Assembly: GCA_005881055.1 (NCBI GenBank)
Contig: VBHW01000137.1
Coordinates: forward strand, 5,218-11,209
Length of the DNA stretch: 5,992 nucleotides
Source of the DNA: Chloroflexota bacterium
GTDB taxonomy: Bacteria > Chloroflexota > Limnocylindria > Limnocylindrales > CSP1-4
Direction: 5' to 3'
Shown here: one piece after another, positions 1-5,362 of the stretch
Numbering within the stretch: the first letter of the stretch is position 1
How the letters are laid out: each line of letters starts with the position of its first letter
Translations under genes and position numbers: made by a program
Notes under the pieces: model-generated
The model's input: only the letters and a program-made list of their open reading frames with translations
Databases searched by the model: none
What the model was told of the DNA's origin: nothing

Positions 1-339
1 GGCTTCAGCGTGCACGACACGATCGTCGTCTTCGACCGGATCCGCGAGAACCGCGCCCGCCACGCCGGGGAGCCGTTCGACCGGATCGTCAACCACTCGG
101 TCCTGCAGACGTTCGGCCGGTCGATCAACACGAGCCTGACCGTCGTCCTGACGCTCCTCGCGCTGCTGCTCTTCGGCGGCTCCGCGATCCGCTTCTTCGT
201 CCTCGCGCTCCTCATCGGGATCATCTCGGGGACGTACTCGTCGATCTTCAACGCGAGCCCGATCCTCGTGACCTGGCACGAATGGGATGCCGCACGCAAA
301 GCCCGAGCGGCAGGTCGTCCCGCGCGCCGGACGGCCTGA
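1..339 (+). CDS. secF: SecF, protein translocase accessory subunit (C-terminal 112 residues, 5' end outside the window)
   Basis: SecF forms a membrane complex with SecD that uses the proton gradient to help SecYEG/SecA complete protein export. Only the end of the gene is present; the reading frame is open from base 1, so the GTG at 10 is an internal valine and not a start. The sequence begins in the conserved GFSVHDTIVVFDRIREN block, a SecF signature at the cytoplasmic end of a membrane segment. The family's RSI-TSLT stretch follows (residues about 40-47 of this fragment), then two hydrophobic spans (about 43-62 and 64-88) with the GTYSSIFNASP motif inside the second. The tail is short, basic and Ala/Arg-rich, ending at TGA 337-339. 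secD is expected just upstream, outside the window. secDF lies near recJ in other bacteria such as Bacillus, so the next gene fits. Identification is secure. Confidence 0.95.
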   Translation, partial: GFSVHDTIVVFDRIRENRARHAGEPFDRIVNHSVLQTFGRSINTSLTVVLTLLALLLFGGSAIRFFVLALLIGIISGTYSSIFNASPILVTWHEWDAARKARAAGRPARRTA

Positions 340-353
340 CGCGGTGGGCCTCC

Positions 354-389
354 CCGTTCGGCTGGGCGAACGGTGAGTCGCGAAGCGAC
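354..389 (+). other. Two adjacent small hairpins between secF and recJ
   Basis: Two perfect inverted repeats lie side by side in the 74-bp gap. The first pairs CCGTTCG (354-360) with CGAACGG (367-373) around a 6-base loop. The second pairs GTCGC (377-381) with GCGAC (385-389) around GAA, and its core is GCGAAGC, a heptamer known for forming an unusually stable DNA mini-hairpin. No T-run follows, so this is not a classical intrinsic terminator. It could still weaken read-through from secF, protect an mRNA end, or belong to a dispersed palindromic family. No function can be assigned from the window. Confidence 0.4.
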
Positions 390-413
390 AGATGAGCCTC
401 GGCCGTCACACTG

Positions 414-1931
414 ATGGCCATGCTGGAACCACGCTACCGCTGGACGTTCCCCGCGGCGGTCGTCGTCGATCCCGCGATCAGCGCCGAGGCGACGCGTGCC
501 GGCCTGTCGGCCAGGGCGGTCGAAGTCCTCGTCCGGCGCGGGCTGCTCGACGCGGCCGAGCTCCGCGCGTTCCTGGCTGAGCCCGAGGCCGCCCTCCACG
601 ACCCACGGCTCGTGCCCGACGCCGCGGCGCAGGCACGCGGCATCGACGTCCTCGTCACGGACCACCACCGCGTCCCGCCGGAGCTGCCGCCCGCGGTTGC
701 GGTCGTCAACCCGCACCGGCCGGACAGTGTCTACCCGGATCCCCGGCTATCCGGGAGCGGCGTGGCCTTCAAGGTCGCTCAGCTCGTCCTCGGCGGGCTT
801 CCGGGCGGAGCCGCCGATGCGCTCGGACTGGCCGAGCTCGCGATGATCGGCACCGTGTCGGATGTCGCGCCGGTCATGGGTGAGAACCGCGCGATCGCAC
901 GGCTCGGGCTCGCGAGGATGCGGTCCGAGCCGCGGCCGGGGATCGCGGCACTCCTCGGACGGGCCGGCATCGCACGAAGTTCGATCGACCTCGAGACGAT
1001 CGCCTTCGCGATCGCCCCACGGATCAACGCCGCCGGCAGGGTGGGGGAGGCCCTCGACGCGGCGCGCCTCCTGCTGACCGAGGACGCGGCCGAGGCCGCC
1101 GAGCTCGCCGAACGCCTGGAGGCGGCCAACGGCACCCGCCGGGAACTGACCAAGGTCGCGCTCGAGGAGGCCCAACGCCTCGCCGACACGGAGCCTGCCG
1201 GACGCGGCGCGATCGTCGTCCGCGGCGACTGGCCGGTCGGAATCGTCGGTCTCGTCGCCTCCCGTCTCGCGGAGGACCGCGGCCGCCCCGCGGTCGTCGG
1301 GGCGAACATGCGCGATGCCACGGGAGACATCGTGCGGGCCTCGTGCCGCAGCGCCGGTGGCGTGGACCTCGCGGCGGTGCTCGAAGGCTGCCGCGACCTT
1401 CTCGTCCGCTTCGAGGTCGAAAGGGGACGGTGGGACGCCGTCCGCGAACGGTTCCTCGGCCTCGTCGGTGACGGCCCGCCGGCCGACCAGCGGCCCGAGC
1501 TTGCGCTCGATCTCGCGTTGCCGGCCGCGGCCGTCGACTACCCGCTCCTGCGGGAGCTCGCCCTGCTCGCCCCCACGGGGCCGGGCAACCCGGAGCCCCT
1601 CGTGGCGATCTTCGGGCTGACGGCGACCCGGGTCCGGGCAGCGAACGGCGGCCATACCCAGCTGACGCTCCGTCGCGAGCGCGATGTCCTGGACAGCATC
1701 GCCTTCGGGCGGGCAGACCTCGCAGAATCGGTCCAGGAGGGTGATCGGGTCGACGTCGTGGCGCGGCTCGCGTCGCGGACGTTCGGCGGCTACGAGTCGC
1801 TCCAGCTCGAGATCCGCGACGTCACGACGAGCGGATACCACGCCGCGGCGAGCGCCGCCAGCCTCCTCCAGGTCGGGGATTCCTCGGGCGCCGAGGAGCC
1901 GGCCACGATCCCGGCCGGGGCCGCGTCGTGA
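414..1931 (+). CDS. recJ: RecJ-like single-stranded-DNA exonuclease, with two catalytic-motif segments missing
   Basis: RecJ is a cytoplasmic 5'-3' single-strand DNA exonuclease used in recombination and mismatch/base-excision repair. The 505-residue product shows, in order: an N-terminal RecJ lead-in ending LHDPRLVPD (61-69); the DHH motif (TDHH, 82-85) with VNPHRPD (98-104); SGSGVAFK (113-120); the motif IV region GTVSDVAP (146-153); the DHHA1 part with RINAAGR (203-209) and WPVGIVGLVASRL (273-285); and a C-terminal OB-like domain (about 395-475). Two expected blocks are absent. The roughly 100 residues with DxDADG and the second Asp motif should lie between residues 69 and 73. The GGHxxAAGF block should follow F333. 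Both gaps keep the frame, and the total is shorter than a typical bacterial RecJ (577 residues in E. coli). The metal site cannot form as written. ATG 414 is chosen because it is the first start after an in-frame stop (393-395); ATG 420 is equally possible, and neither has a clear ribosome binding site. The stop overlaps the next gene. Confidence 0.88.
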   Translation: MAMLEPRYRWTFPAAVVVDPAISAEATRAGLSARAVEVLVRRGLLDAAELRAFLAEPEAALHDPRLVPDAAAQARGIDVLVTDHHRVPPELPPAVAVVNPHRPDSVYPDPRLSGSGVAFKVAQLVLGGLPGGAADALGLAELAMIGTVSDVAPVMGENRAIARLGLARMRSEPRPGIAALLGRAGIARSSIDLETIAFAIAPRINAAGRVGEALDAARLLLTEDAAEAAELAERLEAANGTRRELTKVALEEAQRLADTEPAGRGAIVVRGDWPVGIVGLVASRLAEDRGRPAVVGANMRDATGDIVRASCRSAGGVDLAAVLEGCRDLLVRFEVERGRWDAVRERFLGLVGDGPPADQRPELALDLALPAAAVDYPLLRELALLAPTGPGNPEPLVAIFGLTATRVRAANGGHTQLTLRRERDVLDSIAFGRADLAESVQEGDRVDVVARLASRTFGGYESLQLEIRDVTTSGYHAAASAASLLQVGDSSGAEEPATIPAGAAS

Positions 1932-3208
1932 TGCGCCGCGGCCGCCGCCTGTCGGGTGCCGCAGACGTCGACGACGTGCGCGCTCCGCGGCCCGGCGGCG
2001 CACGCCCGGCGCGGGCCGGCGATCCGTACGGGATCGGGCCCGCCACCACGCTCATCGCCCCGATCCTCTCGGTCGCGGGGCTCGTCGTCATCGCGTGGCT
2101 GAGCCTGAGCCTCCTCTCCGGCAAGCTGCCGTTCGCGCTCGGCGGCAACCCCGGCGCGTCGGGCGCGCCTCCTGGGGCCGAGAAGACGCCGACGCCGTCG
2201 AACGTCGTCGTCGTGCCGAGCACGCGGCCCGAGGACCGGCTGATCGGCACCATCGTGTACGCGAAGGTCGGCAACCTGTGGATCGAGGACGCGAACGGCG
2301 CCCGCCAGATCACGAGCACGGGCCGCGACTCGATGCCCTCCTTCTCGCCGGACGGCAAGTGGATCTACTTCGTCGAGGCTCGCGACGACGCGGACCGGTT
2401 CTCGCTCCGCGGCAAGCCCAGCCGGACGTACGACCTGACGTACCCGATCATCGAGCGGGTCCACCTCGACGGCTCAGGCCGCCAGCGGATCCTGAGCGGC
2501 CTGTTCCACTCGAACGCCGGAACCTGGTTCTACTGGCTCCGCCAGCCCGAGCTGTCGCCGAATGGTCGGACGATCGCGCTCATCTCGGACGGTCCGGACC
2601 CGACGAACAGCAACGTCGTGCTCCAGTTCTACGACATGACGACGAAGAAGCTCACGCGCGCGGGCGTGCCCGAGTTCCCCCCGCTCGGCCACCAGGATCC
2701 GACGTGGAGCCCGGACGGGGCGACGCTCCTGTACGTCAAGAACGGCCGCGACGGGGCGCGCGGCGCCCCGCAGATCTACCGGTACGTCTTCAAGACGAGG
2801 AAGCTCACCGCCCTGACGGGACCGGGCTACAACTCACCGCGCTACTCGCCCGATGGTCGCTATGTCCTCGCGACGAAGACGAGCACGCTCGGCACGGACG
2901 TCGTCATCCTCGACGCGCGGAACGGCGCCGAGCTCGTCCGGGTGACGGACGACAGCCACTCGTGGGGCGCCGTCTGGTCGCCCGCCGGCGACGCGGTCGC
3001 ATTCCTCCACATCGACGCCGGCGTGACGGACCTCGAGCGCGTCTCGCTCGGCGGGCAGCCCGGCCGCTGGACCGTCGGAGCTCCCGTTCCGCTCACGGCG
3101 AACGCGGGGCTCGACGGCGCGTCGCATCCCGACTGGTTCATCCCCGCCGACCAGCTCCCGACGCCCAGCCCGGCGGCTCCGGCCTCGCCGGCCCCGAGCG
3201 GCTCCTAG
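1928..3208 (+). CDS. Membrane-anchored TolB/PD40-type beta-propeller protein, function unknown
   Basis: No specific function is recognised. The 426-residue product has a basic, Arg-rich N-terminus (1-33), one hydrophobic segment (about 38-63) that probably anchors it in the membrane with the rest outside, and a Gly/Pro/Thr-rich linker (72-100). A series of PD40/WD40-like blades follows. The recurrent core (F/W-S-P-D/N-G followed by a short beta strand) is seen at SFSPDGKWIYFV (138-149), LSPNGRTIALIS (209-220), TWSPDGATLLYV (259-270), RYSPDGRYVLAT (305-316) and VWSPAGDAVAFL (349-360). Blades of this type occur in TolB and in many extracellular scaffold or sensor proteins. The last 20 or so residues are a Pro/Ala/Ser tail. 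No protease triad or enzyme domain follows the propeller. GTG 1928 overlaps the recJ TGA by four bases, and ATG 1931 overlaps it by one; either implies translational coupling. TolB itself is periplasmic with a Pal partner, and no tol or pal gene is seen here. Confidence 0.8.
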   Translation: MMRRGRRLSGAADVDDVRAPRPGGARPARAGDPYGIGPATTLIAPILSVAGLVVIAWLSLSLLSGKLPFALGGNPGASGAPPGAEKTPTPSNVVVVPSTRPEDRLIGTIVYAKVGNLWIEDANGARQITSTGRDSMPSFSPDGKWIYFVEARDDADRFSLRGKPSRTYDLTYPIIERVHLDGSGRQRILSGLFHSNAGTWFYWLRQPELSPNGRTIALISDGPDPTNSNVVLQFYDMTTKKLTRAGVPEFPPLGHQDPTWSPDGATLLYVKNGRDGARGAPQIYRYVFKTRKLTALTGPGYNSPRYSPDGRYVLATKTSTLGTDVVILDARNGAELVRVTDDSHSWGAVWSPAGDAVAFLHIDAGVTDLERVSLGGQPGRWTVGAPVPLTANAGLDGASHPDWFIPADQLPTPSPAAPASPAPSGS

Positions 3209-3211
3209 CGC

Positions 3212-4114
3212 GTGACCCGCGCCGCCTACCTGGAGCGGCTCGCCACCAGGACCTCCGCCGTCGGCAGCGTCCTGTGCCTCGGCCTCGATCCGGACCCGGC
3301 CGCCCTGCCACCGCCGTTCACGAAGGACCTCGACGGCGTCGAGGCGTTCGCCCGCCTCCTGCTCTCAGCCGCGCTCCCGCACGCCGCGGCCGTGAAGCCG
3401 AACCTCGCGTTCTTCGAGGTGTTCGGGGCCAGCGGGATGGCGGCGCTCGAGCGACTCCGGAGCGTGATCCCGGCCGACGTCCCGGTGATCGCCGACGCGA
3501 AACGAGGCGACATCGGCAGCACGTCGGCCCGGCATGCCGCCGCGTTGTTCGACGCCCTTGGAGCAGATGCGGTCACCGTGAGCCCGTACCTCGGCGAGGA
3601 GGCGATCGCCCCGCTCCTCGATCGGCCCGATCGCTTTGCGTACGTCCTGTGCCGGACCTCGAACCCGGGCGCCCACGAGATCCAGGATCTCGAGGTGGCC
3701 GCGGACGCGTCGCTGGGTGCGCCCGCGGAGCCGCTGTGGGCGAGGGTCGCGCGGAGGGCGGCCGCCTGGGGTGGGGGCGGCATCGGCGCGGCGAACGCGA
3801 GCGGCACGGTCGGCCTCGTCGTCGGGGCGACCGCACCCGCGGAGCTTGCCGCCGTGCGGAACATCGCGCCGGGACTCGCCTTCCTCGTGCCCGGCGTCGG
3901 TGCCCAGGGCGGGGACATCGGGCGGGTGCTCGACGCAGGTCCGGCACGGGCAGAGCCGGCCGCCGGCCGGCCCGGCGGAGGGCTGCTCGTCAACGTCTCG
4001 CGCGGGATCGCCGGCGCAGCGACAACCGAGAAGCCTGGCGGTCCTTCGGACGCCGGGGAGCGCCTTGCGAAGGCCGCCGCCGACTGGGCTGGAAGGCTCC
4101 CTGTGCTATCGTAG
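3212..4114 (+). CDS. pyrF: Orotidine-5'-phosphate decarboxylase (PyrF, type 2 family)
   Basis: The enzyme removes CO2 from orotidine 5'-phosphate to give UMP, the last step of de novo pyrimidine synthesis, in the cytoplasm. The 300-residue product has the signatures of the long bacterial (type 2) family: CLGLDPDP (22-29), VKPNLAFFE (61-69), the catalytic DAKRGDIGST (95-104; D95, K97 and D100 are the charged residues of the active site), VTVSPYLG (121-128), LCRTSNPGA (146-154), VPGVGAQGG (226-234) and NVSRGI (261-266). It is a little longer than usual, with Ala/Gly/Pro-rich inserts at about 242-257 and 268-280, outside the active site. The start is GTG 3212, three bases after the preceding stop, so it is probably translated from the same mRNA; there is no clear ribosome binding site. 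No other pyr genes are in the window. All catalytic residues are present. Confidence 0.95.
   Translation: MTRAAYLERLATRTSAVGSVLCLGLDPDPAALPPPFTKDLDGVEAFARLLLSAALPHAAAVKPNLAFFEVFGASGMAALERLRSVIPADVPVIADAKRGDIGSTSARHAAALFDALGADAVTVSPYLGEEAIAPLLDRPDRFAYVLCRTSNPGAHEIQDLEVAADASLGAPAEPLWARVARRAAAWGGGGIGAANASGTVGLVVGATAPAELAAVRNIAPGLAFLVPGVGAQGGDIGRVLDAGPARAEPAAGRPGGGLLVNVSRGIAGAATTEKPGGPSDAGERLAKAAADWAGRLPVLS
4104..4112 (+). promoter_or_regulatory. Possible extended -10 promoter element for tatA-tatC
   Basis: The end of pyrF contains TGCTATCGT, which resembles an extended -10 box (TG-n-TATnnT) and is less GC-rich than its surroundings. It would place a transcription start near 4119, about 60 bases before tatA. 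No convincing -35 hexamer is found 16-18 bases upstream, so the call rests on the -10-like element alone and on the gap that follows. Confidence 0.3.
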
Positions 4115-4129
4115 GTCGCCAGGGCGACC
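4114..4129 (+). other. Short hairpin overlapping the pyrF stop codon
   Basis: GGTCGC (4114-4119) pairs perfectly with GCGACC (4124-4129) around CAGG; the last base of the pyrF TAG is part of the stem. There is no T-run after it, so it is at best a weak or factor-assisted terminator, or an mRNA-stabilising end for the pyrF transcript. It could also sit at the 5' end of a tatA transcript if the nearby -10-like element is used. Confidence 0.35.
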
Positions 4130-4181
4130 CCGACCCGCTGCGTCGCGTCGCCACCGTCGCATCGAGGTCTCCGTACCAGCC

Positions 4182-4448
4182 ATGCCGTTCGGAATCGGCC
4201 CCGTCGAGCTGATCATCGTCCTCGTGATCGCACTCCTCGTCCTAGGTCCGGGCAAGCTCCCGGATGTGGGCGCCGCACTCGGCAAGAGCATCCGCGAGTT
4301 CCGCAAGGCAGCGTCCGACGTCCAGGAAGCGACGTCGCTCGAGCAGGCGCCACGCGCACCAGTGGCGCCCGCCGCGCCGACCACTCCCGCCGCGCCGACC
4401 GCGCCGTCCGGGTCTTCGTCCGACTCGTCCGCCGACCCGCCGGCCTAG
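4182..4448 (+). CDS. tatA: TatA-family subunit of the twin-arginine translocase
   Basis: TatA oligomerises in the membrane to let folded proteins with twin-arginine signals pass, powered by the proton gradient. The 88-residue product has the family layout: a very short N-terminus with FGIGPVELI (3-11, with the membrane-embedded E9), one membrane helix (about 8-21), a Gly-Pro hinge (22-23), an amphipathic helix (KLPDVGAALGKSIREFRKA, 25-43) and a flexible C-terminal tail. The tail (about 55-88) is Pro/Ala/Thr then Ser-rich and poorly conserved, as is usual. The hinge residue before the glycine is L21 (codon CTA), where TatA proteins usually have Phe. ATG 4182 starts directly at the helix; a GAGG at 4164-4167 is 14 bases upstream, far for a ribosome binding site. 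tatC follows after 18 bases. TatB is the main alternative identity, but the short tail and the KSIREFRKA helix favour TatA. Confidence 0.9.
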   Translation: MPFGIGPVELIIVLVIALLVLGPGKLPDVGAALGKSIREFRKAASDVQEATSLEQAPRAPVAPAAPTTPAAPTAPSGSSSDSSADPPA

Positions 4449-4466
4449 CCGGCAGTCGCCCACTTC

Positions 4467-5294
4467 ATGGCCGACGCCGACGCGGCGCGGGAGCCCGGCC
4501 GTCCGGCGCTGACCCCGGCCCCGGCCCACGCACCGCCGGCCCAGCCCCTCGGAGCGGGCGGGGCACCGCCGAGCCAACCCGTCGTGACCGACACGGCGGA
4601 TGGCTCCGTCATGAGTCTCGCCGACCACCTCGGCGAGCTGCGGACGCGCATCGTCAAGATCCTCGCGGCCGTCGTTGCCTGCGCCGCCGTCGGCTACTGG
4701 CGGTCCGGGGCGATCATCGACCTGCTGCGCACACCGATCGGCGACCGGAAGCTCGTCTCGCTGAGCGCCGGGGGCCCGTTCTTCCTCTACCTGAAGATCG
4801 CCCTCGTCGTCGGGATCATCCTCGCGATGCCCGTGATCCTCTACCAGATCTGGGCGTTCGTGGCTCCCGGCCTGACGCCCCAGGAGCGGCGGATCGTCCG
4901 TCCCTGGATCCCGGTCGCCCTGCTGTTCTTCGTCATCGGGGTTGGTGTCGCGTGGGTCGTGCTGCCGTTCGCGCTCGGGTTCCTCTTCAGCTTCGAATCC
5001 GACTCGATCGCGATCACGCTGACGATCGACAACTACTTCGGCTTCGTGACGACGATGTTCCTCGCGTTCGGCCTCACGATGCAGTTCCCGATCGTGCTGT
5101 ACGTCCTCTCGCGCGTGGGCATCGTCAGCTCGACCCGGCTGCGCTCCGCCCGCCGCTTCGTCGTCCTGGGAATCGCGATCTTCGCCACGGTCGTCACGCC
5201 CGGCGGCGACCTTGTCAGCCCGACGGTGCTCGGCCTGACGATGTACGCGCTCTTCGAGATCTCGATCATCGTCATCAAGCGCGGCGGTCACTGA
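4467..5294 (+). CDS. tatC: TatC, twin-arginine signal receptor of the Tat translocase
   Basis: TatC is the six-helix membrane protein that recognises twin-arginine signal peptides and recruits TatA. The product shows the conserved N-terminal HLGELRTR (54-61), PFFLYLK (104-110), the signal-binding block MPVILYQIWAFVAPGLTPQERR (start 121; F131 and E140 match E. coli F94 and E103), VLPFALGFL (165-173), and the final helices with TVVTPGGDLVSP (241-252) and YALFEISI (260-267). Hydrophobic segments fit six helices. Q206 stands where E. coli has the membrane glutamate E170. The first 48 residues are a Pro/Ala-rich extension absent from E. coli TatC. An internal ATG at 4611 would give a 227-residue protein with the usual N-terminus (MSLADHLGELR), so the start is uncertain; neither start has a convincing ribosome binding site. 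It forms a pair with the preceding tatA. Confidence 0.95.
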   Translation: MADADAAREPGRPALTPAPAHAPPAQPLGAGGAPPSQPVVTDTADGSVMSLADHLGELRTRIVKILAAVVACAAVGYWRSGAIIDLLRTPIGDRKLVSLSAGGPFFLYLKIALVVGIILAMPVILYQIWAFVAPGLTPQERRIVRPWIPVALLFFVIGVGVAWVVLPFALGFLFSFESDSIAITLTIDNYFGFVTTMFLAFGLTMQFPIVLYVLSRVGIVSSTRLRSARRFVVLGIAIFATVVTPGGDLVSPTVLGLTMYALFEISIIVIKRGGH

Positions 5295-5349
5295 TCGTCG
5301 AGGAGCGTCGGACCCAGATCGCACGATCGGAACGGCCCGAGGCCCGCGG

Positions 5350-5355
5350 TAGACT
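5350..5355 (+). promoter_or_regulatory. Possible -10 element for rapZ, giving a nearly leaderless mRNA
   Basis: TAGACT lies seven bases before the rapZ ATG (5363). If used, transcription would begin at or next to the start codon. This fits the absence of any Shine-Dalgarno sequence there. The sequence 17 bases upstream (about 5327-5332) is not a good -35 match, so support is a single hexamer plus its position. Confidence 0.3.
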
Positions 5356-5362
5356 GGCCGCG

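Noticed and set aside
10..339. GTG at 10 as a gene start
   Set aside because: The frame is open to base 1 and the conserved SecF motif begins before the GTG, so it is an internal codon of a truncated gene.
734..755. Perfect 7-bp inverted repeat (CCCGGAT / ATCCGGG) inside recJ
   Set aside because: It lies in conserved coding sequence, and several stems of this size are expected by chance in 6 kb at this GC content.
747..2003. Long open frame on the - strand opposite recJ (418 codons)
   Set aside because: The product is a mix of Arg, Gly, Glu and Asp with no recognisable motif, while the + strand has clear RecJ domains. In high-GC DNA, stop codons are rare in the opposite frames.
1684..4212. 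842-codon + strand frame running across recJ, the propeller gene and pyrF
   Set aside because: It is extremely Arg/Pro/Ala-rich and crosses three well-supported genes in another frame, so it is a composition artefact.
4242..5324. 360-codon - strand frame opposite tatA and tatC, rich in Asp, Glu and Arg
   Set aside because: The apparent acidic/basic repeats mirror the hydrophobic Ile/Val/Leu codons of tatC on the other strand. No family resemblance is visible.
5317..5328. GATCG-CA-CGATC near-palindrome between tatC and rapZ as an operator or terminator
   Set aside because: The stem is only 4-5 bp with a loop too small for the full pairing, has no T-run and has no second copy in the window.
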